Shown: positions 8,437 to 15,960, numbered from the stretch's first letter. The stretch is 21,621 nucleotides of DNA from Caryophanales bacterium (GCA_902362975.1 CABIYO010000016.1:31911-53531), one strand, 5' to 3'. The notes: generated from the letters alone by a model not told the origin. Made by a program: numbers and translations.

Positions 8437-8451
8437 CTAGAATAATTATAA
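8437..8451 (-). promoter_or_regulatory. PerR box overlapping the ahpC promoter
   Basis: The minus strand reads TTATAATTATTCTAG, 13 of 15 matches to the PerR box TTATAATNATTATAA. It contains a TATAAT that probably is the ahpC -10; no good -35 is visible at 17 nt. PerR control of ahpCF is established in B. subtilis; here it is inferred from the motif. Confidence 0.75.
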
Positions 8452-8695
8452 TGTAATACTAACTTCATATAACGAGCTGAAATTGTCAAGACGTTTGCAT
8501 GCTTTGAAAGTATAAGGCATATCAATAGATTGTCTGAATTTGGCTTAATGAAAGTAAAGAAAGCGATTACATATTGATTAGTATTTTTCTCGCTCTTTTC
8601 TTATTTTGAAAAATGAGATCTATAAGTGAAGTTACTAATGTATTGACTAGAGTCACTAATTTTCTCGTCGTGAATTATATGATTATCAATTACGT
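8452..8695. other. AT-rich intergenic stretch, left edge of the R-M island
   Basis: Between the ahpC promoter and the terminator of the restriction gene I see no ORF with a ribosome site and no tRNA or repeat pair marking an attachment site. A TTGACA on the minus strand (8484-8489) has no -10 at a useful distance. Composition shifts here from the mixed host style to AT-rich, so the insertion boundary probably lies within this stretch. Confidence 0.5.
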
Positions 8696-8730
8696 AAAAA
8701 AATACCGTAATCACAAGTAGCGATTACGGT
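8696..8730 (-). terminator. Intrinsic terminator of the restriction gene
   Basis: Arms ACCGTAATC (8704-8712) and GATTACGGT (8722-8730) enclose a 9-nt loop. On the minus strand they are followed by A and seven U. The hairpin includes the last codons of the restriction gene. Confidence 0.8.
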
Positions 8731-10457
8731 TGAATTTTATATGTACATGCTAATTTTAAACTACTCCATCCATGGGATTCTCCTGCAGAAAATTTTAAGC
8801 GCATGATTAATTGTTCTTTATCGTCATTCCAAAAAATCGCATTGTTGATCTTCGTTGGATGATTTGCAATAAACTTAAGATCTTCTCCATAAGAAATGAT
8901 CTTAGACAATTTGGCATAGTTACTCTCATAAAAAGTATGAAGTGTAGGTATATCTCCCAAAATTGTTGATATCCCAAGCTTTAGAGAAGCGTTTGAGGCT
9001 TTGGATAACGAATCAGCAAGATACTGATTTGCAGATTCTAGTACCTCTTCTCGAGTTAATTTTCCCTCCAAATAGAGCTTTTTTAGTTCTTTTGCTACTT
9101 GAGCCGTTTCACCAATTCTAAAGTAGTTTGCTCCCAAAATAGTTCCGAATCCAGGATTCTTTACTACAGGTATCGAATTTGATTTAGCGTTTGCTTTTAA
9201 CGAGTAACAGAGTTCTTTTAATTTCACTTCTGAAGAATTAGGATTCTTTGGAGTTAAAGTGATTTTTATATCTGAATTGTCTTTAATATCAAGTCTATAA
9301 GCATCATCGGTAAGCGATATTGCTGAGATTTTATACTCTGAATATTCTTCTTTAATACTAGGTAGTAAAATGGACTCGACAGCGTATTTTGATGCGTACT
9401 TTAATTTTTCTAATGTATCTTTTTTTAAATTCTCACCATATATCTTTAAGTTGTTTAAATGGCGAGCCTCTTTTGAATTTTCGTCAGAAATAACTGTCTG
9501 TTGATTAGTGAGCAGATAATGATAAATTAAAGCTTCGTTCACTTTACCAATACTATTTGGATCATTCAATCTAACTTCATTGGTCTCATGAATAAGTTGG
9601 GTCCAAATATCTTCAAACTTACTAATTAGTTCTTGGTTAATGTTAGTTGTAGACTCATTATTAAACAAAGCGGTAGTTAGTTTTATAGGACTGTGGGGCT
9701 GACTTTCAAATTTAAATCTAATATACAATGTGATATTTCCATCTGTAAAACCAATAGATGCATTGCCTTTACGGAACAGAATTATGTTTGCACCAGGATC
9801 AAATTGATATTTCTTTTCAAGAACAGGAAACTCTGGTGCCTTTTCAATCGACACTAACATTGGCTCCCCTTGAAACAGTAATAGATTTAATCCAGAAATC
9901 ACCTGTTGTTGATTATTACTATTTAGAAGTTCTTGAAACATTTCTAATGTACTTTCTCTTAATGAATAAAGAATGTTTTTTCTAGCTGCTCTAGCTTTCT
10001 CATTTGATGAAAACTTAATATTTTGTTTACGTACTTCATTGCGATAATCTTTTAGAGATTTATATTGGTTAGTTGACCTTAAAAAACTTTTGAAAAAGGC
10101 TTCATATAATTTGTCTAACGTTGAGTTAAATTTATCTTGTAAAAGAGGGTCACTAAAATATTTCGATAAGAAGCTTTTTCCTCCTAAATTCCGAGGTTGG
10201 ATATCTCCAGTTTTCGAATTAAACAGATGATATGGTACTTGGTGTTTATGTAGCGTTAATGTTAGGTCAGGATGTTGATCAGGGTTCGGGGTGTCAAACT
10301 TACTTTGTATTGAAGTAATTGAAGAATGCTTTTTATAGAGATACATTGCAGTTGCGGCTGAAGAAGAGTGTAAATCAATTCGTTCCCCTTTAATCAATTT
10401 TGATAAATAGTGCTTTACTTCTAATACATGTTGATTGCCTCTTTGCTTTTGCATCAT
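8724..10457 (-). CDS. Putative type II restriction endonuclease
   Basis: 577 residues in an AT-rich gene divergent from a C5 cytosine methyltransferase, the classical place for a cognate nuclease. I cannot assign a named family. Two segments could hold PD-(D/E)xK-like cores: Pro63-Asp64 (QHPDLTLTL) with FNSK ending at Lys82, and Asp396 (NSDIKIT) with CYSLK ending at Lys421. The acidic residue before the lysine is absent in both, so the catalytic assignment is tentative. Other notable motifs are IQPRNLGGKSFLSKYF (86-101) and VVKNPGFGTILGANYF (431-446). No HNH, helicase or ATPase motif and no signal peptide are seen. The ATG at 10457 follows AGGAG at 9 nt. Codon use (AAA, TTA, ATT) differs from flanking genes, supporting transfer. 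The call rests mainly on context. Confidence 0.6.
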   Translation of the reverse strand: MMQKQRGNQHVLEVKHYLSKLIKGERIDLHSSSAATAMYLYKKHSSITSIQSKFDTPNPDQHPDLTLTLHKHQVPYHLFNSKTGDIQPRNLGGKSFLSKYFSDPLLQDKFNSTLDKLYEAFFKSFLRSTNQYKSLKDYRNEVRKQNIKFSSNEKARAARKNILYSLRESTLEMFQELLNSNNQQQVISGLNLLLFQGEPMLVSIEKAPEFPVLEKKYQFDPGANIILFRKGNASIGFTDGNITLYIRFKFESQPHSPIKLTTALFNNESTTNINQELISKFEDIWTQLIHETNEVRLNDPNSIGKVNEALIYHYLLTNQQTVISDENSKEARHLNNLKIYGENLKKDTLEKLKYASKYAVESILLPSIKEEYSEYKISAISLTDDAYRLDIKDNSDIKITLTPKNPNSSEVKLKELCYSLKANAKSNSIPVVKNPGFGTILGANYFRIGETAQVAKELKKLYLEGKLTREEVLESANQYLADSLSKASNASLKLGISTILGDIPTLHTFYESNYAKLSKIISYGEDLKFIANHPTKINNAIFWNDDKEQLIMRLKFSAGESHGWSSLKLACTYKIQP

Positions 10458-10493
10458 TATAAATTTCTCCTATTCAATATTTTCTCTAAACTG

Positions 10494-10529
10494 TATTGTT
10501 TATTATATCGTTATTGTTTATTATATCGT
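10494..10529. repeat. Two tandem 18-bp repeats in the R-M divergent promoter region
   Basis: TATTGTTTATTATATCGT occurs twice without a gap (10494-10511, 10512-10529), perfectly repeated. On the minus strand each copy contains TATAAT. On the plus strand TTGTTT (10496-10501), 17 nt and TATTAT (10519-10524) could be a methyltransferase promoter. A further inverted pair, ATTTTCTCT (10479-10487) and AGAGAAAAT (10600-10608), flanks it. It may be an operator or a duplicated promoter. Confidence 0.6.
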
Positions 10530-10641
10530 TTTGGTCCTCATTTTTTGGAAAAACTTAACTCTGGCCATTTTGAATAGAGTCAGTTATGATTAGTGAATAA
10601 GAGAAAATTATGTAACGGCTAAGAAGATGAGGTGAGAGGAC

Positions 10642-11916
10642 ATGAAAATTGACGAACGAGGTAGAGCTAAATTCAGACCCACGAATGACTACTCATCCGA
10701 AGATGTGAAGCAAGTATTAATGGAAAAAATTAAAGAAGAGTCTGGTCGAATTATTCAATCTTCTAAAGATGAAGAAATTTTGAATAGTATTAAGCGAGAA
10801 AAACATAAATTTCACGTAGTCAGTCTGTTTTCTGGTTGTGGTGGTTTAGATTTAGGGTTTGATTTAGCTGGATTAGTATCGAGTCAACAAACTCCAAGTA
10901 TTCTAGAAGAAGTATATAAGTCGAAAAGTAACTTTGACAGATTAGGAAAGCAAAATATATTTCAAACGATTTATTCAAACGACTTATTTAAAGAGTCAGC
11001 AAGGTCTTATAAGTTAAACTTTGATAATGAACACACAGTTCAGGATCCACGAGATATACGAAAAATTAAATACTTTCCGTATGCTGATGTGATTTTAGGC
11101 GGTTTTCCTTGTCCTGGATTTTCAGCAGCTGGTCCGAGGCTAATCGACGATGAAAGAAACTTCTTATATATTCATTTTATTCGTGCAATCATTCAAGCAA
11201 AACCAAAAGTATTTGTAGCTGAGAATGTGAAAGGTCTATTAACATTAGGCAAAGGTGAAGTTGCTAGACAGATCATAGAAGATTTTGCTTCTGCAGGCTA
11301 TAAAATACAGTATAAATTGGTGAATGCAAGAGATTATGGCGTACCCCAAATAAGAGAACGTGTATTTATTGTAGGCGTTCGCGATGATGTAAAATTTTCA
11401 TACAACTTTCCGGAGCCTACTCATGGAGCGGACAGAAAACCGTATGTAACGCTTGAAGAGGCTATTGGGGATTTGCCAGAATGGCCAGAAGACGTTTATG
11501 AAGGCGACTTTTCATCGATTTATTTATCACGCAATCGTAAAAAGGATTGGAACGATCAAGCTTTTACAGTTCAAGCATCAGGTAGACAAGCGCAATTATG
11601 GCCTGGTGGGGAAAGAATGAAAAAGTTAGGCAAAGATGAGTGGGGATTGGTAGGAACTCAGAATCGTCGGTTGAGTGTCAGAGAATCGGCGAGAGTTCAA
11701 ACTTTTCCAGACTGGTGGGTATTTGATGATGGAAGTAGCACATCTGTTAGCTCAAAAAATAATAGGCTAGATAAGCAGTATAAACAAATCGGAAATGCAG
11801 TTCCAGTTCTATTAGCAAGAGCTATTTTACAACCAATTGCCGACTGGGCGAAAAAAGAAATTGATCACCAAATTGAAGTGGATAAGCAACAAGCTCAGTT
11901 GTCATTGGATATTTAA
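10642..11916 (+). CDS. DNA (cytosine-5-)methyltransferase
   Basis: Transfers a methyl group from S-adenosylmethionine to C5 of cytosine in a specific site, protecting host DNA from the partner nuclease. 424 residues with all key C5 motifs in order: motif I VVSLFSGCGGLDLGF (59-73), motif IV GGFPCPGFSAAG (153-164) with catalytic Cys157, motif VI AENVKG (193-198), motif VIII VPQIRERVFIVG (234-245), a short target-recognition region of roughly 265-340, motif IX RRLSVRESARVQTFP (342-356) and motif X YKQIGNAVPVLLA (380-392). About 57 residues precede motif I, more than the minimal enzyme. The ATG at 10642 follows a GAGG/AGAGGA ribosome site. It is divergent from the restriction gene and convergent with the SRA-like gene. 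The target site cannot be deduced. Confidence 0.96.
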   Translation: MKIDERGRAKFRPTNDYSSEDVKQVLMEKIKEESGRIIQSSKDEEILNSIKREKHKFHVVSLFSGCGGLDLGFDLAGLVSSQQTPSILEEVYKSKSNFDRLGKQNIFQTIYSNDLFKESARSYKLNFDNEHTVQDPRDIRKIKYFPYADVILGGFPCPGFSAAGPRLIDDERNFLYIHFIRAIIQAKPKVFVAENVKGLLTLGKGEVARQIIEDFASAGYKIQYKLVNARDYGVPQIRERVFIVGVRDDVKFSYNFPEPTHGADRKPYVTLEEAIGDLPEWPEDVYEGDFSSIYLSRNRKKDWNDQAFTVQASGRQAQLWPGGERMKKLGKDEWGLVGTQNRRLSVRESARVQTFPDWWVFDDGSSTSVSSKNNRLDKQYKQIGNAVPVLLARAILQPIADWAKKEIDHQIEVDKQQAQLSLDI

Positions 11917-11917
11917 A

Positions 11918-11943
11918 AGAGGAGGGCTATTCAGCTCTCCTCT
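11918..11943. terminator. Terminator between methyltransferase and SRA-like gene
   Basis: AGAGGAGGGC (11918-11927) pairs with GCTCTCCTCT (11934-11943) with one G-U wobble and a 6-nt loop, between two convergent genes. It overlaps the stop codon of the minus-strand gene. Confidence 0.75.
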
Positions 11944-12553
11944 ATCTCTTTAACCACTCTTTAGGAGCAAGAGTATCTAAATCATCGATACTTTGAGATA
12001 ATGCACGACTATGTAACCACTTTAAATCAACAATGTCTGTATCCAATATTTTTAATGAAAGTAAATAATTTTCTATTTCTTCACCAGAATCTAAAAAAGT
12101 TTTGCGTTCAATCTTATCTAAACGACATAGACCGTTAAAAACCATCTCACCTGACTTAAATTTTGTGAAATGAAGAAACGGAGGAATTAAAATGTTATCA
12201 CTTGTATTCATGAATTCTTCAACTAGTTTCAAACGATTATTACCTTGAGCTCTTTTATCGAAAATGCCATCCCAACCTTGTTTAGTATCTCCCCAATACT
12301 TGATCTTATTATTTGATAAATCAATTTCGTCTTTCCATGGTTTTTTTGCTACTGACTTTGTTAATGTTGTTACTAGTAAGAAATAAGGAGGTAATCCTTT
12401 AAACAAGGGATTTTTGATTCCGAGATAGCGAATTCCTCTAGAATTAGACATACTATACTCATTCAGAGTATTCCATGCTAATATTTGGTCGCCTTCACGT
12501 CTCCCTTTTGAACCTCGATCTTTATAAGTTTTCCCGCGAACATATACATTCAT
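11942..12553 (-). CDS. Small SRA-like (AspBHI N-terminal-type) DNA-reading protein
   Basis: 203 residues. The segment KIKYWGDTKQGWDG (83-96), then GNNRL (104-108), then ILIPPFLHFTKFKSGEMVFNGLCRLDKIE (121-149) resembles, from memory, the SRA-like N-terminal domain of AspBHI-type modification-dependent restriction enzymes, which bind modified cytosine. No nuclease domain follows; the protein ends at about the size of the reading module. I chose the ATG at 12553 because AAAGGAG lies 8 nt upstream. The longer frame back to 12691 would add a hydrophobic, non-homologous lead and run into htpG. A TATAAT (12575-12580) lies just upstream. It is convergent with the methyltransferase and equally AT-rich, so it belongs to the same island. 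It may be a restriction subunit, a methyl-DNA reader or a regulator; the domain call needs a profile search. Confidence 0.55.
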   Translation of the reverse strand: MNVYVRGKTYKDRGSKGRREGDQILAWNTLNEYSMSNSRGIRYLGIKNPLFKGLPPYFLLVTTLTKSVAKKPWKDEIDLSNNKIKYWGDTKQGWDGIFDKRAQGNNRLKLVEEFMNTSDNILIPPFLHFTKFKSGEMVFNGLCRLDKIERKTFLDSGEEIENYLLSLKILDTDIVDLKWLHSRALSQSIDDLDTLAPKEWLKR

Positions 12554-12642
12554 AAACTTCACTCCTTTCGAAATATTATAAGCTAAAATGGTAAAAACAT
12601 ACATGATGAACAGATAAGATAAACAAGATATGAAAGCGAAAA

Positions 12643-12662
12643 GACAGAGGATGTCCTCTGCC
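12643..12662 (-). terminator. Probable htpG terminator
   Basis: CAGAGGA (12645-12651) and TCCTCTG (12654-12660), extended by a wobble and a G-C pair, form a tight hairpin just past the htpG stop. On the minus strand it is followed by UUUU. The U-tract is short. Confidence 0.5.
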
Positions 12663-12669
12663 TTCACCG

Positions 12670-14538
12670 TCACTCCGCCATCAACGCACACACCGCATTC
12701 GAATACGCTACCGGGTCTTCAATCGGTAACCCTTCAATGAGGAGGGCTTGTTGATACAAGAGGTCTGTATACTGTTTCGCTTTCGCTTCATCTTCCTTAT
12801 ACACACGTTGGAGCGTCTGGAAGATGGCGTGGTCGGCATTCACTTCGAGCACTTTCTCCGCTTTCATGCCGCCGCCGTTTGGCATCGCGTTCAAAATCTT
12901 TTCCATCTCGATTGAGACGTCACCCGCGACCGTCAAGCAGACCGGATGTGACTTGAGGCGTGTTGAGGCACGCACTTCTTTAACGCGGTCCCCGAGCGCT
13001 TCTTTCATGAAGGCGAACAAGTCTTGGTTGTCTTCGTTGAGCGATTTCGCTTCCGCGTCATCGAGACCGAGGTCGCCGCTCGCAATCGATTTGAACTCTT
13101 TGCCGTCATATGACTGAAGCATCTTGATAGCAAACTCGTCGATCTCTTCTGTGAAGTAGAGGATTTCATATCCTTCTTCCTTCAAGCGTTCTGCTTGTGG
13201 TAAGAGGTCGATGCGATGAATCGATTCACCTGTCGCATAATAGATATACTTCTGATCTTCCTTCATTCGCTCGACATACTCTTTAAGCGAGACGAGTTTC
13301 TTCTCATGAGAAGAATAGAACAGAATCAAGTCTTTCAATTCGTCTTTGGCTGCGCCGAACTGGTCGTACACGCCGAACTTCAATTGGCGACCGAACGACT
13401 CATAGAACTTCTCATAGTCCTCACGCTCGTTTTGGAGCATCTTCTCGAGCATGCCTTTGATTTTCGACTTCACGTTCTTCGCAATCACGCGAAGCTGGCG
13501 GTCCTGCTGCAACATTTCACGGGAAATGTTGAGGGAGAGGTCTTCGGAGTCGACCATTCCTTTGACGAAGCCGAAGTAGTCTGGCAAGAGGTCAGGTGAC
13601 TTCTCCATGATCAACACGCCATTCGAGTAGAGCTCGAGCCCTTTCTCAAATTCTTTTGTGTAATAGTCGAACGGAACCGTTGACGGGATGTAGAGGATTG
13701 ATTGATAACGAATCGTCCCGTCGACGTTCAAGTGAAGGTGCTTGAGGGGCTCATCAAAGCCGTAGCGCTTCTCGTGATAGAACGCCTTATAATCTTCGTC
13801 AGTCAACTCGCTCTTACGCTTCCGCCAAATCGGGACCATACTGTTGACGGTCTCTTCTTCTTGATAATCCTCGTACTCTTCTGAGTCCTCTTTTTGACGA
13901 TGTTTCGTCACATCGAGTTTAATCGGGTAACGGATGAAGTCCGAATGTTTCTTGATGAGCGAGCGAATCTCGTATTCTTCAAGGAATGACGAATACACAT
14001 CATCTTCTGTGTCTGCCTTCAAGTGAAGTGTGATTTCTGTACCGATGTCCGCTTTGTCTGTCGGTTCGATTGAATAGCCGTCTGTACCTTCGGACTCCCA
14101 TATATATCCTTGTTCACTGTCAATCGAGCGAGTCCGCACGGTCACACGGTCAGCGACCATGAACGCGGAATAGAACCCGACCCCGAATTGACCGATGAGG
14201 CTATGGTCTTCTTCCATCTTCGTCGCCTGTTTCATGGCGAGTGAACCGCTCTTGGCGATGATTCCGAGGTTTGTTTCGAGTTCTTCCTCTGTCATTCCGA
14301 TCCCTGTATCGCGAATCGTGATCGTCCGCGCTTCTTTGTCGAGTTCAATTTTGATGTAGTAATCGTCTTTGTTGAACTTGATGCTTTCGTCAGAGAGGGC
14401 ACGATAGTACATCTTGTCGATGGCATCACTCGCGTTCGAGATGAGCTCACGTAGGAAGATGTCCTTATGTGTATAAATTGAGTGGACCATCAACTCTAAA
14501 ATTCGTTTCGATTCCGTTTGAAACTGTTTCTTTGTCAT
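12670..14538 (-). CDS. htpG: Molecular chaperone HtpG (Hsp90)
   Basis: ATP-driven dimeric Hsp90 chaperone helping client proteins fold and limiting aggregation; cytosolic. It has 622 residues, close to B. subtilis HtpG. The GHKL ATPase pocket is intact: [14 protein letters not shown] (29-42) with Glu31 and Asn35, IRDTGIGM (75-82) with Asp77, and [15 protein letters not shown] (116-130). The middle domain contains the conserved [15 protein letters not shown] start at the ATG at 14538 ([18 protein letters not shown]) with AAAAGGAG upstream; the open frame continues to 14784 but crosses the promoter and CIRCE operator. It is monocistronic. Control by HrcA is expected from the CIRCE site, unlike B. 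subtilis, where htpG is not in the HrcA class. Confidence 0.97.
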   Translation of the reverse strand: MTKKQFQTESKRILELMVHSIYTHKDIFLRELISNASDAIDKMYYRALSDESIKFNKDDYYIKIELDKEARTITIRDTGIGMTEEELETNLGIIAKSGSLAMKQATKMEEDHSLIGQFGVGFYSAFMVADRVTVRTRSIDSEQGYIWESEGTDGYSIEPTDKADIGTEITLHLKADTEDDVYSSFLEEYEIRSLIKKHSDFIRYPIKLDVTKHRQKEDSEEYEDYQEEETVNSMVPIWRKRKSELTDEDYKAFYHEKRYGFDEPLKHLHLNVDGTIRYQSILYIPSTVPFDYYTKEFEKGLELYSNGVLIMEKSPDLLPDYFGFVKGMVDSEDLSLNISREMLQQDRQLRVIAKNVKSKIKGMLEKMLQNEREDYEKFYESFGRQLKFGVYDQFGAAKDELKDLILFYSSHEKKLVSLKEYVERMKEDQKYIYYATGESIHRIDLLPQAERLKEEGYEILYFTEEIDEFAIKMLQSYDGKEFKSIASGDLGLDDAEAKSLNEDNQDLFAFMKEALGDRVKEVRASTRLKSHPVCLTVAGDVSIEMEKILNAMPNGGGMKAEKVLEVNADHAIFQTLQRVYKEDEAKAKQYTDLLYQQALLIEGLPIEDPVAYSNAVCALMAE

Positions 14539-14576
14539 GATCGTTCTCCTTTTAATGTCTATATAATGTCTATATT

Positions 14577-14603
14577 TTGGCACTCTGATAACAAGAGTGC
14601 TAA
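14577..14603 (-). promoter_or_regulatory. CIRCE operator (HrcA) of htpG
   Basis: On the minus strand TTAGCACTC, a 9-nt spacer and GAGTGCCAA match the CIRCE consensus TTAGCACTC-N9-GAGTGCTAA with one mismatch. It lies directly after the predicted transcription start, the classical HrcA operator position. Confidence 0.9.
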
Positions 14604-14611
14604 CACTATTA

Positions 14612-14639
14612 ATTATCCTAATTTTTAGGAAAATGTCAA
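14612..14639 (-). promoter_or_regulatory. Sigma-A promoter of htpG
   Basis: On the minus strand TTGACA (14634-14639), a 16-nt spacer and GATAAT (14612-14617). Between the boxes lies the dyad CCTAATTTTTAGG (14617-14629), a possible second operator. Confidence 0.75.
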
Positions 14640-14657
14640 CCGAGATTGAAGAAAAGA

Positions 14658-14686
14658 TTGACGAGGACGTAGGTTTCGCATATAGT
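14658..14686 (+). promoter_or_regulatory. Sigma-A promoter of candidate small RNA
   Basis: TTGACG (14658-14663), a 17-nt spacer and TATAGT (14681-14686) on the plus strand, with predicted start near 14693. It is divergent from the htpG promoter: the two -35 boxes are only 18 bp apart. Confidence 0.65.
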
Positions 14687-14692
14687 TGAGTA

Positions 14693-14810
14693 CATGCGAT
14701 GAGCTGGTCTATGTAAGACGGCGGACATTCCTTTGAGGAGCACGTTGTGGAGCGTGGTCCGTCGCGGTAGACTTTCGAGAGCACCTCTAGTGAGAGGTGC
14801 TCATTTTTTT
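14693..14810 (+). ncRNA. Candidate small RNA of about 118 nt
   Basis: A sigma-A-like promoter and a strong intrinsic terminator (14779-14810) frame about 118 nt that holds no ORF with a ribosome site. Internal pairings nest: GTCTA (14707-14711) with TAGAC (14768-14772), GACGG (14717-14721) with CCGTC (14759-14763), and CACG (14741-14744) with CGTG (14753-14756). The content is GC-rich and lacks the conserved SRP RNA loop; it does not look like 6S RNA, tmRNA or a riboswitch I know. The next plus-strand gene starts about 195 nt beyond the terminator, so an attenuator role is unlikely. Expression and conservation are untested. Confidence 0.55.
14779..14810 (+). terminator. Strong intrinsic terminator of the candidate small RNA
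   Basis: GAGCACCTCT (14779-14788) pairs perfectly with AGAGGTGCTC (14793-14802) around the tetraloop AGTG, followed by A and seven T. It belongs to no ORF. Confidence 0.9.
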
Positions 14811-15005
14811 ATATAAGGTAATGTTCGTTTGCTGGTGGATGTTAAAGGAGGCCATACGCTTCACGCATTCCCACTGTGATGTAAGATGCCGTCCGCATAT
14901 GTTTCAATATTTAGTCTTAATCACTTCGTCCCATCTCAAGTGAATTATAGTAAACTATTCATGTGAACAGTTGAACAATATCCTGGTTGGTTAGGAGAAT
15001 ATAAG
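14811..15005. other. Intergenic stretch before the DsbA-like gene
   Basis: I see no ORF with a proper start. AAAGGAGG near 14850 is not followed by a start codon at a usable distance. The inverted repeat ATAGT-AA-ACTAT lies near 14950 and a ribosome site (AGGAG) just before the lipoprotein gene. A convincing promoter for that gene was not found. Confidence 0.4.
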
Positions 15006-15707
15006 ATGCGAATAATGAAAGAATGTATGGTAGCCGGTTTATTGATCGGTGGAGGTGTGCTAGTGGGGTGTGCGAATCCATCTACTCAAAACGAAGCGAG
15101 TGTGACCGAAGAAAGCGACAGCAAGAGTGAAATATTCACGTATACGAAATTTGATTTGCCTTTGGCGAACAAAGTGTATATGGGAGACAAGGATGCCAAG
15201 CATGAAATCGTGTTTGTTTTTGATTATTCCTGTCCGTGGTGTAAAAAGTGGATTGATCAAATCCTGCCTGTGGTCGAGGAACGGTTCATCTCAAGTGGAG
15301 AGGCAATCTACAAAGGACAACCGTTAGTGCTATTGAATCAAGATTCTCAATATATGGCGAACGTTGATTATCATGTAGAAAACTATAACCCTGACGATTA
15401 CTATGATGTACAGAAACAACTTAGCCAGGATTTTGAACATGCCGATTGGGCAACCGATGATTATGTAGATGCGGTGTCAAAACAGTTTGGTTTGGTAGGG
15501 GTTGAACAACTGACTAGTGAAGAAGGGATAGAGGTCGGGATTCAAAATTCGAGAGCCTATACGCGCGATATGGGCGTCGAGTATGTACCGACCGTCTATG
15601 TGGATGGGATTAAACTATTCGACTCGTTCAATGTAGACGAGATCGCGGACGTGATGAATGGAAATCTTTCTGAAGGGGATGTCATCGAAGTCGACCGGAG
15701 TGAATGA
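15006..15707 (+). CDS. DsbA-like thiol-disulfide lipoprotein
   Basis: Probable thiol-disulfide oxidoreductase anchored on the outer face of the membrane. Of 233 residues, the first 21 form a lipoprotein signal with lipobox VLVGC (Cys22 to be lipidated). The mature thioredoxin-fold part has the active site FDYSCPWCKKW (C76-P-W-C79) and the cis-proline loop YVPTVYVDG (Pro195), with a helical insertion between them, as in DsbA and BdbD-like proteins. The ATG at 15006 follows AGGAG at 8 nt; an alternative ATG three codons later is possible. It is a single gene with its own terminator. It may oxidise or isomerise secreted proteins; the partner (a BdbC-like quinone reductase) is not in the window. 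Confidence 0.88.
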   Translation: MRIMKECMVAGLLIGGGVLVGCANPSTQNEASVTEESDSKSEIFTYTKFDLPLANKVYMGDKDAKHEIVFVFDYSCPWCKKWIDQILPVVEERFISSGEAIYKGQPLVLLNQDSQYMANVDYHVENYNPDDYYDVQKQLSQDFEHADWATDDYVDAVSKQFGLVGVEQLTSEEGIEVGIQNSRAYTRDMGVEYVPTVYVDGIKLFDSFNVDEIADVMNGNLSEGDVIEVDRSE

Positions 15708-15757
15708 TTTCGAAATATCGCATAGCAGAGTGGTATTCCTGTAAAAATATAAGAGCG

Positions 15758-15785
15758 AAGCCCGTTTCCGAGTGGAGACGGGCTT
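15758..15785 (+). terminator. Terminator of the DsbA-like gene
   Basis: AAGCCCGTTTCC (15758-15769) pairs with GGAGACGGGCTT (15774-15785) with one G-U wobble and loop GAGT, followed by TCTC. It could also serve the tetR remnant on the other strand. Confidence 0.8.
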
Positions 15786-15787
15786 TC

Positions 15788-15955
15788 TCATGCTTGAATC
15801 GACGCGAGCAAAATCTCTTTTAGTGTGCGCAATTGCACTTCCGGCTCGATATCGTCTTCTAAATAACTGATGTTCGACTTCAATAGGATGTTGTTGCCGA
15901 ACGTATGGATGATCGTAAAAACTGTCACCTTCACATCGATATCTGGTCGCAACAG
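15788..15955 (-). pseudogene. tetR-family regulator remnant (C-terminal part only)
   Basis: The minus strand encodes about 55 residues ending at the TGA at 15788-15790: RPDIDVKVTVFTIIHTFGNN, then ILLKSNISYLEDDIEPEV, then a final helix LKEILLASIQA. This reads like the ligand-binding and dimerisation C-terminus of a TetR regulator; the whole HTH half is missing. An in-frame stop lies just upstream of the junction near 15945-15960, where an SDR gene fragment begins on the other strand. The natural reading is a deletion that removed the 5' part of tetR, the shared promoter region and the 5' part of the divergent SDR. The family call is by look only. Confidence 0.6.
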
Positions 15956-15960
15956 ATATC
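15938..15960. repeat. Inverted repeat at the tetR/SDR deletion junction
   Basis: GATATCTG (15938-15945) and CAGATATC (15953-15960) are perfect 8-bp inverted repeats separated by 7 bp. They lie exactly where tetR-like and SDR-like coding sequences meet. Confidence 0.6.

Noticed and set aside
8484..8489. TTGACA as the ahpC -35 box
   Set aside because: No -10 at 16-18 nt; the TATAAT in the PerR box is too far, so it was not used in the promoter call.
10642..11916. Reading the methyltransferase as a solitary Dcm-like housekeeping enzyme
   Set aside because: It lies in an AT-rich island with a divergent large unknown gene and an SRA-like gene, which fits an R-M locus better.
8393..12669. Transposon, integrase or attachment repeats bounding the R-M island
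   Set aside because: No transposase or integrase ORF, and I could not find direct or inverted repeats at the two edges; acquisition by homologous recombination remains possible.
12554..12691. Longer N-terminus for the SRA-like protein, starting near 12691
   Set aside because: It would overlap the htpG 3' end and terminator, adds a hydrophobic stretch unlike the domain, and has no ribosome site; the ATG at 12553 has AAAGGAG.
12824..13884. Plus-strand ORFs within htpG
   Set aside because: Shadows of the htpG codon pattern on the opposite strand; no starts with ribosome sites.
14539..14784. 704-residue version of HtpG starting at 14784
   Set aside because: The added 82 residues would be encoded across the CIRCE operator, the promoter and the candidate small RNA; homologues begin at MTKKQFQTE.
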